64,000 nucleotides of DNA from Streptomyces sp. ISL-11 (GTDB taxonomy: Bacteria; Actinomycetota; Actinomycetes; Streptomycetales; Streptomycetaceae). Every line of letters begins with the position of its first letter. The first letter of the stretch is position 1. Of this stretch, positions 55,927 to 64,000 are shown piece by piece. The stretch is taken from contig NZ_JAGGOL010000034.1 of assembly GCF_018614525.1 (NCBI RefSeq), positions 1-64,000 of the forward strand. The letters run 5' to 3'. Made by a program: the position numbers and the translations under genes. The notes beneath the pieces are model-generated. The model was given only the letters and a program-made list of their open reading frames with translations. It was not told the DNA's origin and searched no databases.

Positions 55927-57036
55927 TTACGCGGCCAGGGCGACGTCGGCCTGCGTGAGGCGCCGCTTCTGGTCGGCCTTCACGTTGTGATCGTTCACGG
56001 CCTTCTCAACGCCCGTGGCGACGAGCAACTGTTCGGGCCGAATGACCTTGGCGTCGTACACGATCCGAGACTTGATCGCATCCGTGAAGCTCTTCTCCGG
56101 CTTGTAGGCCGCCATCTCCGCGAAGGGGATGACAAGCGAAGTCGCCGCGGTGCTACCCATAAACATGTCGACACTGTTCAGGGCGTCGTGGCGGCGGCCC
56201 TTAACGAGCTTGTTTTCGGCCGGCCGCTCCTTGCCCAGGGTGTTGGACACCCGGACAGGCACGCCCAAGATGGTGCCGATGACGCCGGACGGCATGACCG
56301 CACCGCCGCCGAAGTGCGAGCTATCAATGAACTTCGGGTCGCGAAGCATGAGGGAGCGCAGGCGCGGCGAGATGAAGAGGTAACGGCTGTCGGGCGCGTT
56401 CTTGAGGTCCAGGTTCTCCAGCATGCGCACGAGGTAGTCGTACGGGCCGATGTACTCGGACTCACGAGCGCCGATGTCGCTGTAACCGATCGCATCGATC
56501 TCGCCGTGGAGCTGGCCGGGGGCCTGGCCCTCTACAGGGGTGCCGTCCACCTTCAGCTCGACGCCGTTGAGATCCTTGCCATCGATGGCCGCGGTGATGG
56601 TCTGAGCAAGGACGCGGTCGATCGTGACGGCAGTCTGCCGACCGCGCTGGCGTACCAGCTCGGACATCAGATCCACACCAGTCTTCGTCTGGAGCTGGTG
56701 GAGGGAGTCGATTTCGATATGGAAGCTCGAGCCCTTGGCGACGGTCATCTTGATGTACTCGAGCGCCGCATGATCCGTGCTGCCGATCTCGCCGTACGCC
56801 TTGACCAGGCCCTTGTCCTGGACGGTGTCCAGGAAATGGGGGATGCGGACGACGTCACCTTCGCGCCGAAACTCGCCCTCGTAGGACCTGTTGGTAATTT
56901 CGGCTGAGCCGAGGATCAGGTTGTCTTCAAGGTCCTGGAGCAGCTGCGCCGTCCAGATTTCCGGGATGAAATGGCCGTTGGTGGTCTGGAGCTTGCCGGC
57001 TCCGACATTGTTCCCGGCCTGTGTCTCAAAAGCCAT
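55927..57036 (-). CDS. Major capsid protein
   Basis: 369 aa from ATG 57036. MAFETQAGNNVGAGKLQTTN, FIPEIWTAQLLQDLEDNLIL, and later the segments MLENLDLKNAPDSRYLFISP and FGGGAVMPSGVIGTILGVPV match HK97-fold capsid proteins of the P22-coat-like group. No protease is encoded and a scaffold precedes it. Intact. Confidence 0.85.
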   Translation of the reverse strand: MAFETQAGNNVGAGKLQTTNGHFIPEIWTAQLLQDLEDNLILGSAEITNRSYEGEFRREGDVVRIPHFLDTVQDKGLVKAYGEIGSTDHAALEYIKMTVAKGSSFHIEIDSLHQLQTKTGVDLMSELVRQRGRQTAVTIDRVLAQTITAAIDGKDLNGVELKVDGTPVEGQAPGQLHGEIDAIGYSDIGARESEYIGPYDYLVRMLENLDLKNAPDSRYLFISPRLRSLMLRDPKFIDSSHFGGGAVMPSGVIGTILGVPVRVSNTLGKERPAENKLVKGRRHDALNSVDMFMGSTAATSLVIPFAEMAAYKPEKSFTDAIKSRIVYDAKVIRPEQLLVATGVEKAVNDHNVKADQKRRLTQADVALAA

Positions 57037-57053
57037 GTATCTCCATAAAAGGG

Positions 57054-57587
57054 CTAGGCATTAAAAAGGAGGGCATTCAGCTTCCCCGCCTTGCGGGCCT
57101 CATTGATCTCAGCGGTCGACATGCGGGAAAGGTCGTCGCGGCCGAGCTGACTCGCGGCCGGCCCTCCCTGGCGGCCGAGCCCCAGGCCCTGAGCGAATGC
57201 CGGAGCCGCCTTGGCAGCAGGGAGGGAGGAGACAAAGGACCCGATCCGCGCCGTATCCGGCGCTCCGTCCTCGCCTACGAATGCATCGAGACGAAGGAAG
57301 TCCGCGCCGGGCAGCTCGACGCCGGCCGCCGCGGCGTGCGCACGGAGTTCCGCGTGGACGAGCTGGCTGTTGACCTCCGTCAGGGCCGCGGTCCGCGCTT
57401 CCTGGCGGGCGGCTTCCACGGCGGCCTCCGTATCCGCCGCGCTGGACTGCCGGAAGGTGTTCAGTTCCTGCGACAGAGACTCGTACCGCGATTGCCAGGA
57501 GTGGATCTCCGCCTCCGGGGAGGCAAGCTCCGGCGTGCCGGCAGGCTTCGCAGAAGCGGACTCGGTGGCGGCCTGGGTGTCGGACAT
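57054..57587 (-). CDS. Scaffolding protein
   Basis: 177 aa from ATG 57587. Acidic, coiled-coil N-terminal half (EIHSWQSRYESLSQELNTFR), and a C-terminal RMSTAEINEARKAGKLNALL that fits the conserved capsid-binding tail of actinophage scaffolds. Guides procapsid assembly. Just upstream on this strand lies the inserted IS. Confidence 0.8.
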   Translation of the reverse strand: MSDTQAATESASAKPAGTPELASPEAEIHSWQSRYESLSQELNTFRQSSAADTEAAVEAARQEARTAALTEVNSQLVHAELRAHAAAAGVELPGADFLRLDAFVGEDGAPDTARIGSFVSSLPAAKAAPAFAQGLGLGRQGGPAASQLGRDDLSRMSTAEINEARKAGKLNALLFNA

Positions 57588-57626
57588 CAGGGCATCCCTT
57601 CAGGATTCGAGCATCAGATGCGGCAG

Positions 57627-57630
57627 CTAG
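57627..57630. repeat. Target-site duplication CTAG (left)
   Basis: CTAG here and at 59136-59139 flank the insertion; the right copy forms the portal stop codon (TAG). IS5-type elements favour CTAR targets. Confidence 0.7.
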
Positions 57631-57669
57631 GGCGTGTTTGATGGATCTGTTACTCGCCTGTCAGGCACT

Positions 57670-57718
57670 GGGCGCCCGGGTGGTTCTGTACGCCCCTGGA
57701 GGCTTCCGGGCGCCCTTT
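57670..57718 (+). terminator. Stem-loop inside the IS left end
   Basis: GGGCGCCCGG (57670-57679) pairs with CCGGGCGCCC (57706-57715), then TTT. Could stop transcription entering the IS from outside before the passenger gene. Confidence 0.55.
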
Positions 57719-57805
57719 GCGTGTGGGTGCGAGGGGCTGCGGGGTTGGGAATGCTGCCATCCCACCCCATGTGCCGATACGGCGCACGCCTTTGGGAGGC
57801 ATGTC

Positions 57806-58159
57806 ATGAGCACCATTCGCCGGTTCGTCGCCGCTATCGCGGCAACTGTCCTTCTCGCGCTGGCAAGCATCGTGCTGGCCACTCCCGCTCAGGCCGCCGA
57901 TGGCGGCCTCCTCGGCCCCGGTGGCGGCCCCGGTGGCGGCCCCGGTGGCGGCCCCGGTGGCGGCCCCGGTGGCGGCGGCGGTGGCGGCGGCAGCGTCCCC
58001 AGCCTCCTCGACAGCCTTGTCGGCCCCGGTGGCGGTGGCGGCCTCCTCGACGGCCTCCTCGGCCCCGGTGGCGGTGGCGGCGGTGGCGGCGGCGGTGGCG
58101 GTGGCGGTGGCATCGTCCCCAGCCTCCTCCACAGCCTCCTCGGCCGCGGTGGCAACTGA
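57806..58159 (+). CDS. Secreted glycine-rich protein, IS passenger
   Basis: 117 aa from ATG 57806 with GGGAGGC upstream. A strong signal peptide (MSTIRRFVAAIAATVLLALA) ends at ATPAQA. The mature part is almost only GPGG and Gly runs, with two near-repeats: GGSVPSLLDSLVGPGG, GGLLDGLLGPGG and GGIVPSLLHSLLG. No known fold. The DNA is a run of near-identical GGTGGC repeats, so length may vary between strains. Confidence 0.75.
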   Translation: MSTIRRFVAAIAATVLLALASIVLATPAQAADGGLLGPGGGPGGGPGGGPGGGPGGGGGGGGSVPSLLDSLVGPGGGGGLLDGLLGPGGGGGGGGGGGGGGGIVPSLLHSLLGRGGN

Positions 58160-58200
58160 TCCCGATCGTGGTGTCCTGAACGGCCAGGGCGTCAGGCAGG

Positions 58201-59082
58201 TCACGGGCGTAGCCAGAGCCGGATCGCGGCGAGCGTGACCGTGCCCTGGAAGACGTAGGCGCGCTTGTCGAATCGGGTGGCTACGGCCCGATTCCCTTTG
58301 AGGGCGTTCATGGTGCGTTCGACTTCGTTCCTGCGTGCGTACTGGTCTCGGTTGAAGCCGGTGGGCCTGCCTCCCGCGCTGCCGCGGCGTCGGCGGTGTG
58401 CCCGCTGGTCGCGGCGCTCGGGAATGACGTGCCGGATCTGGCGTCGGCGGAGGTAGCGGCGGTTACGGCGTGACGAATATGCCTTATCGGCGCTCAAGCA
58501 GCCGGGACGGGTACGCGGGCGTCCTCCGCCTGGACGGGGAACTCGGATACGGTCGAGGACCGGGATCATCTGCGGCCCGTCACCCCACTGCCCCGGGGTG
58601 AGCAGCAGGGCAAGCGGGCGGCGCCCGCCCTCACTGGCCAGGTGGATCTTCGTCGTCAGGCCACCCCGGGAGCGCCCCAGCGCCTCGTCCGGGCGATGCC
58701 CTGAGGGGCGGATCCGCTTACCCGGGACCTTCGGGGCGCACGTCCGGGCGCCGGCAGCGTGCTGGTGTACACGCAGGACGGTCGAGTCCACACCGACCAT
58801 GGACCAGTCGATCCGCCCCTCCGCATCGGCAACAGCCTGAAGCCCCTGCAAGACCTTCTCCCAGGTACCGTCCGCCGACCACCGGCGATGGCGGCAGTAC
58901 ACCGTCTGCCACTTGCCGAACCGGGCCGGCAAGTCCCGCCATGGAATCCCCGTGCGTAACCGAAACAGAATCCCGTTGATCACCTTGCGGTGACACTTCC
59001 ATCGCCCACCCCGCCCCGTATTCCCTGGCAGGTGCGGTTCCAACCGGACCCACTCCGCCTCACTCAAATCCCCCCGCCCCAC
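58201..59082 (-). CDS. IS5-family DDE transposase
   Basis: 293 aa, ATG 59082. N-terminal DUF4096-type DNA-binding region (LSEAEWVRLEPHLPGN, WRDLPARFGKWQTVY). Catalytic DDE: Asp in MVGVDSTVLRVHQH, Asp in SADKAYSSRRNRRY, Glu in RNEVERTMNALKGNRA. One uninterrupted frame, so it may be active. Confidence 0.92.
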   Translation of the reverse strand: MGRGDLSEAEWVRLEPHLPGNTGRGGRWKCHRKVINGILFRLRTGIPWRDLPARFGKWQTVYCRHRRWSADGTWEKVLQGLQAVADAEGRIDWSMVGVDSTVLRVHQHAAGARTCAPKVPGKRIRPSGHRPDEALGRSRGGLTTKIHLASEGGRRPLALLLTPGQWGDGPQMIPVLDRIRVPRPGGGRPRTRPGCLSADKAYSSRRNRRYLRRRQIRHVIPERRDQRAHRRRRGSAGGRPTGFNRDQYARRNEVERTMNALKGNRAVATRFDKRAYVFQGTVTLAAIRLWLRP

Positions 59083-59135
59083 ACGGCTGAGAACGACCCA
59101 TGCCCCCGGGCGGTCACCGACCCGTCAAACACCCC

Positions 59136-60617
59136 CTAGGCCGCCTTGGTGTATGCGGCCTGGCTCTTGCGGGCCGCGTTGCCGGCGTTGCCCTGCGGGG
59201 CCTTCCGGGCGGCCTTCTCGGCCTGCGGGTCCTTAGCGGCAGGAGGCTGGAGTGCCGCCTTCTCCGCCTGGGTCTGGTAGCGGTCGGCCCGTTCCATCTC
59301 GGTCCGGGCTTCGTCCTCCAGCAGGGTGTCGAACCGCTCGATCTGCTGGGGGGTATAGCCAGCGTCCGACCAAAGCTGCTGTTTGGGCACATTGAGCATC
59401 TGAAGTTTCAGCAGGGCATCAACGTGTTGGGCTTCCGTGCGGTTCTCCGGGTCGCGCCATATAACCTCGGCGCCCCAGGCTTCGGCGCGCTCCTTGTCGT
59501 GCTTGACGAGAAACGCGAGCCTCATGATTCGCTCCCACGCCTCACCGAAGTGCAGCATTCTTTCTCGTGTCTTCGAAATGAGGCCGGCCTCGGCTGAAGT
59601 GATGGCTTCACCACTGGGCGCCTGGCCGCCGTTAAGTAGGAAGTAGTGGAAAGGGATCCTGCTGATGCTCGCCATGTGCTGCACCAGCATGTTGACCAAG
59701 TCCACATAATTCGAAAGGTTCGCTGCCTCGAACTGGCCCCACTTGGTGTTGGGGTCCTCGGCCTGGAGAAGCTTGTCCACAGCAACCTGAAACGGCTCGA
59801 TGGGGACACCATTCGAGTCCTCGATGATCTCCAGGCCGCTGACCCACCGTTGTGGCCATGCCGCATATTCGGATGCCACCAGCGCGTCGGAGGTGACCTT
59901 GTTGATCGCGTCAGCCAGGGGAATCACCGTGGCCAGGTCTGACACGGGATCGCCGACCAGGCGCGCCCGATTCGAGATCGGTACGACAGGAACGACACCC
60001 AAGGGGTTGTTCTGCGACTCGGTGAGCGTGAAGCTCAGCCCCTCGGGGGTGCCCTTGTGGACGCGATCCGGGAGCCACAGCGTGCAGTGCGCGCGCCCCC
60101 AGTCATCGAAGAAGAATTTCGCCGCAGCCTCCAGCTGTCGGCGGCTGCCCGCCTTGTGCTGCACAACCGTGGTTTCTGCCGACTCAATGCTGATGACGGG
60201 CTCGCCGTCCTCGTCGGCCCACACCACCGCGTAGGAGGCGCCCTGGATCATTGCGTCCAGGTGGGCGGAGTTGGACTCGGCGTCCAAGAAGTTTCGCTGC
60301 CAGATTTCGCGCGCTTCCTTGTCGGCCACCGGCTCATCAGTCATCCGGAAACCGTCAATGGCCAGGCGCTCGTTGACGCTGTCTACGATCAACCCGCAAA
60401 AGTTGTCGTTCCACTGCTCGAAGACGCCAGCGAACTCCCTCTTGTACTTCGCCTGGGCGAACAGCATCCGCTGATGATTGCCATCGTAGTAGGCACCGAA
60501 CTTCTTGTAGAGGCCGACGCGCGAGCTGAGCTTGGAATAGAGGAAGTCCATCCACTGCTGCGGAGTTTGCGGCCGGGAGCCGAGGCCGACGGCCCCGCTG
60601 TCCGTAGCAACGGTCAT
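59136..60617 (-). CDS. Portal protein
   Basis: 493 aa from ATG 60617. SPP1-gp6-like portal: N-terminal MDFLYSKLSSRVGLYKKFGA, FCGLIVDSVNERLAIDGFRM, wing/stem/clip core near SRIPFHYFLLNGGQAPSGEA, and a charged C-terminal tail. Forms the dodecameric DNA entry channel of the capsid. Its TAG stop is part of the CTAG duplicated by the IS, so the protein is unaltered. Confidence 0.9.
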   Translation of the reverse strand: MTVATDSGAVGLGSRPQTPQQWMDFLYSKLSSRVGLYKKFGAYYDGNHQRMLFAQAKYKREFAGVFEQWNDNFCGLIVDSVNERLAIDGFRMTDEPVADKEAREIWQRNFLDAESNSAHLDAMIQGASYAVVWADEDGEPVISIESAETTVVQHKAGSRRQLEAAAKFFFDDWGRAHCTLWLPDRVHKGTPEGLSFTLTESQNNPLGVVPVVPISNRARLVGDPVSDLATVIPLADAINKVTSDALVASEYAAWPQRWVSGLEIIEDSNGVPIEPFQVAVDKLLQAEDPNTKWGQFEAANLSNYVDLVNMLVQHMASISRIPFHYFLLNGGQAPSGEAITSAEAGLISKTRERMLHFGEAWERIMRLAFLVKHDKERAEAWGAEVIWRDPENRTEAQHVDALLKLQMLNVPKQQLWSDAGYTPQQIERFDTLLEDEARTEMERADRYQTQAEKAALQPPAAKDPQAEKAARKAPQGNAGNAARKSQAAYTKAA

Positions 60618-60647
60618 GAAGCCCCTTTCTTGCGCGAGGGGCCTTAC

Positions 60648-62253
60648 CTAGAACCCGACAACTCGTCTGCGCGGTTTATGCAAGCGACCGTCAGCGATGG
60701 CATCCGCCCGCGCCTCAAAAGCGAGAACCGCACATACGGCTAGGTCGATCTTGCGCTTGGATCGTGGACTATCCTTCTGGATGAGAATTCCTTGAGGGAC
60801 CTCTCGCGTTACGGCGTTGAGCACGTGCCGGGTGATGTGCGGGTCTCCGTCGTGCTTCAGGTCGCCAACCGCCGCGGCAGAATGGAACCGCTCGATGGCC
60901 TCGCACATGCGGGTCGGGCGGTTGGTCCAGTATTCGAAAACCCGGTCGTCGCCGTAAGTGAGCGCCCACCGGCCGATGGCCTCTTGGAAGTACGGGGGAT
61001 CGCAGTAGGCCCACTCCACCCGGTAGGTATCGAAGGCACGCTTGATGGCGGCCTCGACGCCGAGGACGTCGACCTCCCAGTCGGATTTCGTCCCCGGGTT
61101 CTCCCACAGCCCGAGGAGGAACGTTTTTCCATCGCGGAGGCGACAGCCCACCACGCCTGAGCTGTCGTGGTGGAGGGATCCGTCGAAACCGATAGCGATC
61201 TGGTCGCCGGGCATGATGGGGTCGGCGTCGTCGGCGCATGCGTCCCAGGTGACCTTGTCCATCCAGGTGCCGTCGGAGGAGAAGATCTCGTCCAGATAGA
61301 ACCGGCGCGCGTTGGCCTCGCTGGTCCGCGGGTCCTGGATGGCCTCCACCAGGGCGTCGATGTCGACCCATGACGAGTCGCCGTACGCCTCGACGAGGCC
61401 GGCGCGCAGCGCCTCGGTGTCCTTGAGGTCGATGCCCGGCGGCGCCTCAAGGCAGTCGTACAGCAGGCCCTTCGACCCGGCGAGGAACGCTTCGTGGGTC
61501 CGCTGGGCGACGCTGCCTTCGCTCGGGGAGTAGGCATTCGTGGACTCCAGCAAGCGGGAGCCGGCACCAGCTGTCTTGCGGACGTTGCGATCAAGGACGT
61601 CGTATACGTGGATGCCCTGGTTCGACTCGACAAGGTGATGAGATTCGTCTAGGCATACGAACGACTGACGCGCCCCTTCCAACCCACGGCTGGAGGCGGT
61701 CACCGGGCGGATCGAGCCGGGTTTGCCGCTCTTGAACTGGACGAGCGTCTTGCCGATGTCGAGTCCGAATTCGCGCTCGGCGGGACTCTCGGCGAGCATG
61801 CCGCGGATCGCGTCGTAGACGTTTGCCGTCTGGTCGATCGACGTGGCGGCCAAGTTCACCAGCGGCAGTGGCACGGCCTTGCCGACGGGGTGCAGGGCTG
61901 GCCCAGTGTGCGGAACCCCTCCGCAAGACGCGCAGACCTCGCCCTCGGCCGCCCAGTGCGAGAAACGCGCTGGGCCGATGAACTCGACAATGCACAAGGC
62001 CGCTAGGAGCGGGCTCTTCCCCCACTAACCACCCCTTGGAGCGCCGGAGGCACCCCGAGGAGTAGGCCCACCTCCCGTTCTCATCGACAGAAAACCAGTG
62101 GGCGAGGAATCGTATTTGTTCGTTGGTGAACCGCCAGGCAGTGCCGGCGTGTTCGCCGTCCGGCTGGACGATGTAGCGCTCGGCCCAGGCCAAAATCTCC
62201 CAGGCGAGGGTCCGTTCGGGCATCTGCTGGGGGATGTTGCCGGTCTGCGACAC
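60648..62253 (-). pseudogene. Large terminase subunit, frameshifted at the P-loop
   Basis: The N-terminus (GTG 62253; MSQTGNIPQQMPERTLAWEI, WAYSSGCLRRSKGW) is in one frame; from GKSPLLAALCIVEFIGPARF to the end it is in another. Between them lies GTGGTTAGTGG (62032-62022), a 7-base insertion that duplicates GTGG; removing it gives RRSKGWGKSPLL, a normal P-loop. Walker B (SFVCLDESHHL) and the nuclease part (IAIGFDGSLHHDSSGV) are intact. Undamaged length would be about 532 aa. Without it no DNA packaging. Confidence 0.85.
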
Positions 62254-62271
62254 TCATCCCCCTTACGGGCC

Positions 62272-62709
62272 TCAAGGGGCTGTGAACGCCTGCCTGTACC
62301 GGTCGATGCTTGTAACCCCCGACGGGGGCTCCTTGGTTTCTTCGTGCCCATCGCGCACCTGCTGCTCGAAGGACATACGCAATCTGGCTCTGTCCTCCGT
62401 TGTCGCGCCCCATTTGCCGACGCGTTGTCGGATCTCACCAGCCAACTTCGTGTCACCCGCGAAGAAGGCGTCCACGAGCTTCACGGTGATTTCCAGCTCC
62501 GCCCAGTCCGTTTCGGCCCAGTGCTGGGTTTGGGGTGCCGAGGACCACGTCTTCCAAAAGCGACGGGCGCCGGCAGTCTGGATGCCGAGCGACTTCGGCA
62601 GCATCCGCCCCTCGGCGGCTTCCTCGGTCAGTGAATGGCTGCCGAGGGCATGTGTGGTGTTTCTGCGGACGGCGTTCGGCTTGGGCGCTGGCCCGCGGCG
62701 AGCGACCAT
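62272..62709 (-). CDS. Small terminase subunit (P27-like)
   Basis: 145 aa from ATG 62709. Basic N-terminus (MVARRGPAPKPNAVRRN), then helices with GARRFWKTWSSAPQTQHWAE and a C-terminal SFEQQVRDGHEETKE. Order and composition match P27-family small terminases that recognise the packaging site. Confidence 0.82.
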   Translation of the reverse strand: MVARRGPAPKPNAVRRNTTHALGSHSLTEEAAEGRMLPKSLGIQTAGARRFWKTWSSAPQTQHWAETDWAELEITVKLVDAFFAGDTKLAGEIRQRVGKWGATTEDRARLRMSFEQQVRDGHEETKEPPSGVTSIDRYRQAFTAP

Positions 62710-62882
62710 TACAGCCTCACCGCCTGGGCGTCAATGCCATGGATCTCCGCCAGTTCGAACAGGTTCTCCCTCGCATCTCGGCGCCACTGCCGCTTGTCTG
62801 CCGACCTGCCAGACCGTTTGGGGAACGACGGGGGGAACGGGCAGGTGCAGCCCGCGCACAGGCCGTCGCAGTCGGCGGACAT
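62709..62882 (-). CDS. Small Cys-rich phage protein, 57 aa
   Basis: ATG 62882, with GGAGG upstream; stop overlaps the small terminase start (TAATG). MSADCDGLCAGCTCPFPPSF has four cysteines, then a basic helix. Common size and position in actinophages between HNH and terminase; unknown role. Confidence 0.65.
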   Translation of the reverse strand: MSADCDGLCAGCTCPFPPSFPKRSGRSADKRQWRRDARENLFELAEIHGIDAQAVRL

Positions 62883-62896
62883 GATGAGCCTCCAGC

Positions 62897-62910
62897 TGAA
62901 TGAATTAATT
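62897..62910. repeat. Dispersed repeat copy TGAATGAATTAATT
   Basis: Best 14-base copy of the repeat at 29.3-29.6 and 39.68 kb. It overlaps the HNH stop codon and precedes the ribosome site of the 57-aa gene. Confidence 0.7.
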
Positions 62911-63244
62911 AGGAGCCGATGCGGTCCTCGTGGGTCTTCTGGCGATGGCACGGGCGGCACAGAGTGCGCAGGTTGCTCGGGGCCCAGGTCCCTCCCCGGG
63001 CGACAGGCACGATGTGATCGACTTCGAGTTCCTGGCGGCTGCCGCAGAACTGGCACCGGAACCGGTCCCGGGCGAGGGCCCGGGAACGCCTGGACGTGGC
63101 ATCGCTCGGGCGTTGCCGGTTACGCGCTGACGCGTTGCCCCAGTTGTGGGGGCGCTGGTGGCTCGCGCAGCGGCCTGCGCGCTGCGTCGCGGAGGTGCAG
63201 CCGGCCACCAGGCAAATCTGTTTGGCCCTGGGTATGGGGTGCAC
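62909..63244 (-). CDS. HNH endonuclease
   Basis: 111 aa from ATG 63244. HNH motif: RFRCQFCGSRQELEVDHIVP, then SNLRTLCRPCHRQKT with the zinc CxxC pairs. An N-terminal basic Cys/His part (CLVAGCTSATQRAGRCASH) may be a second finger. Such HNH proteins lie beside cos and terminase genes and assist DNA packaging in many siphoviruses. Confidence 0.9.
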   Translation of the reverse strand: MHPIPRAKQICLVAGCTSATQRAGRCASHQRPHNWGNASARNRQRPSDATSRRSRALARDRFRCQFCGSRQELEVDHIVPVARGGTWAPSNLRTLCRPCHRQKTHEDRIGS

Positions 63245-63508
63245 CTCCGCGACAAGCTAAAGGATCAAGAAGGTCGTACAGGAGTTCGAGTAATGTATTT
63301 GGAAGTTCTGGAGCCCCGGAGGTTGCGTATCTGGCTCCGGGGCTCCGTTCTCTCTGGATCTGGACTGGAGAGTTGACTCGATCAAACAGGAGATCAACAG
63401 AGAGAAGTCTTAACGACCTCTTAACGAGGTTTTGAAGTCAAGATCAGAATGAGTTAGCGTCTTGCCTTGCCTAGTCGTTCGACCTCGTTTCACTCGGTCT
63501 CACTATTA

Positions 63509-63542
63509 ATGTCGGTGTCCGGTCGGCGTGTTTCCGGACACC
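63509..63542. promoter_or_regulatory. Inverted repeat GTCGGTGTCC...GGACACC (copy 2)
   Basis: ATGTCGGTGTCC (63509-63520) then CCGGACACC (63534-63542); the same elements occur at 29201-29233. Probably bound by one element-encoded regulator; inference. Confidence 0.55.
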
Positions 63543-63596
63543 ACCCTGGGAAGTGAGACCCGTATCACACGGGGTGGCTGTCCCTAGTGCTGAAAG

Positions 63597-63625
63597 TTGT
63601 TCGGTGACCCCGCTGGCGCTATTGT
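63597..63625 (+). promoter_or_regulatory. Promoter of the right-hand HTH gene
   Basis: TTGTTC (63597-63602), 17-base spacer, TATTGT (63620-63625). GTGACC half sites lie in the spacer (63604-63609) and downstream (63647-63652), near the putative start of transcription, so autoregulation is plausible. Confidence 0.65.
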
Positions 63626-63672
63626 GTAGATCACACCGTGACCAGGGCAGCCATCGACCGGAGGGGGAGTCC

Positions 63673-64000
63673 GTGCCTGCCGATCAGGTATTGCCAAGCA
63701 TCGTCAAGCTCCTGGAGCTGTACGACGGCGGCATGAGCCAGCCGGATATCGCGGCACGCTACGGCGTCTCGAAACAGGCAGTGTCGAAGGTCATGGCCCC
63801 ATACATGGCGCAGACCAACGCCAAGAAGGTCGCTGCGCTCATCCCTTGGCAGATGGTGGACGGGCACCACCACAAGGCGTACGTGGCTAAGTGCGTCAAG
63901 GCGCTCATGCGGCGGCGGCTGATGGACGACACCCTCACGGACGCACAGATGAAGTGGGCCGACCGCATCGCCAGGCGCCTCCGGGACGAGGTCCTGGACT
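63673..64000 (+). CDS. HTH DNA-binding protein, 3' end beyond window
   Basis: GTG 63673 with GGAGGGGGAG upstream; 109 codons to the window edge with no stop. An N-terminal HTH, GGMSQPDIAARYGVSKQAVS (residues 19-38), is followed by helices with KKVAALIPWQMVDGHHHKAY. Similar proteins in actinophages are candidate regulators of the lytic/lysogenic choice. It reads away from the late genes, into the part likely to hold the integrase. Confidence 0.75.
   Translation, partial: MPADQVLPSIVKLLELYDGGMSQPDIAARYGVSKQAVSKVMAPYMAQTNAKKVAALIPWQMVDGHHHKAYVAKCVKALMRRRLMDDTLTDAQMKWADRIARRLRDEVLD

Larger units (their letters stand above)
57631..59135. mobile_element. IS5-family insertion sequence with passenger gene
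   Basis: A 1505-base element. Imperfect 17-base terminal inverted repeats are GGCGTGTTTGATGGATC (57631-57647) and, read inwards from 59135, GGGGTGTTTGACGGGTC (14 of 17 match). It is flanked by CTAG. It carries a DDE transposase on the minus strand and a secreted glycine-rich protein gene on the plus strand. I see no inverted repeat nearer the transposase end, so the passenger lies inside the element. Removing it and one CTAG restores the portal stop and the normal spacing to the scaffold gene. Confidence 0.75.
63245..63672. other. Non-coding regulatory / possible cos region
   Basis: 428 bases without a credible gene. It holds a stem GGAGCCCCGGA...TCCGGGGCTCC (63310-63346), a direct repeat TCTTAACGA at 63408-63416 and 63419-63427 (11 bases apart), and a 9-base palindrome GGTGTCCGG...CCGGACACC (63514-63542). 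Next to HNH and terminase, it is where a cos site would lie; ends cannot be read from sequence alone. Confidence 0.5.

Noticed and set aside
57903..58158. CRISPR-like or minisatellite array (GGTGGC repeats)
   Set aside because: The repeats are in frame within a coding sequence with signal peptide; there are no spacers.

Overview
The window is Streptomyces (or a very close actinomycete) DNA. It has very high GC, gene order typical of the recA region of that genus, GTG and TTG starts, and tight ATGA/GTGA overlaps. It splits into host chromosome (about 1-19,178) and an integrated element, mostly a tailed-phage (siphovirus) prophage, that runs from about 19,179 past the right edge.

Host part. 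An Lhr-type helicase (cut by the left edge), a toroid-fold hypothetical protein, a DUF3046 protein and an AI-2E-type permease precede recA-recX, with a damage-type and an alternative RecA-NDp promoter in front of recA. On the minus strand follow a flavin monooxygenase, a tiny cysteine-rich leader peptide, cysteine dioxygenase and a rhodanese. Then come the glutamate ABC transporter gluABCD, the divergent two-component genes gluR-gluK, and a TAXI-type solute receptor. The next gene is only the first 12 or so codons of miaB: the element has integrated into it, so the left attachment junction (attL) lies near 19,165-19,180. No integrase lies in the window; it is presumably at the far end.

Element cargo (19.2-29.2 kb). 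A small secreted DL-repeat peptide, a GntR-type regulator facing a hypothetical gene, several unknown genes and a TPR-containing XRE regulator divergent from four tiny overlapping genes come first. Next is an unusual group: a HemB-like protein lacking both catalytic lysines, hemC, a Nudix hydrolase, a second HemC-like protein and a HAD hydrolase. A phage-borne Lsr2 paralogue ends the block.

Early region (29.2-38.1 kb, plus strand). A 0.8 kb AT-richer regulatory region with dispersed TGAATGAATTAAT repeats, palindromes, a promoter and a hairpin-rich leader feeds about twenty small genes. These include an ArdA antirestriction protein and a DUF3987-like protein, and they are broken by several terminators. 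A bidirectional terminator at 38.1 kb separates them from the late genes.

Late region (38.1-63.2 kb, minus strand, read right to left). HNH nuclease, small and large terminase, portal, scaffold, major capsid, head-tail connectors, tail tube, tail chaperones made through a -1 frameshift at GGGAAAC, tape measure, distal tail protein, Gp37-like protein, minor tail/receptor-binding proteins, a membrane/coiled-coil protein, LysM endolysin and holin. An IS5-type element carrying a passenger gene for a secreted glycine-rich protein sits exactly at the portal stop codon. Three lesions suggest a decaying prophage: a 7-nt insertion in the large terminase P-loop, a frameshift in the Gp37-like gene, and no normal start codon for the major tail protein. 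The right end (63.2-64 kb) is a regulatory or cos-like region followed by an HTH gene cut by the window edge.
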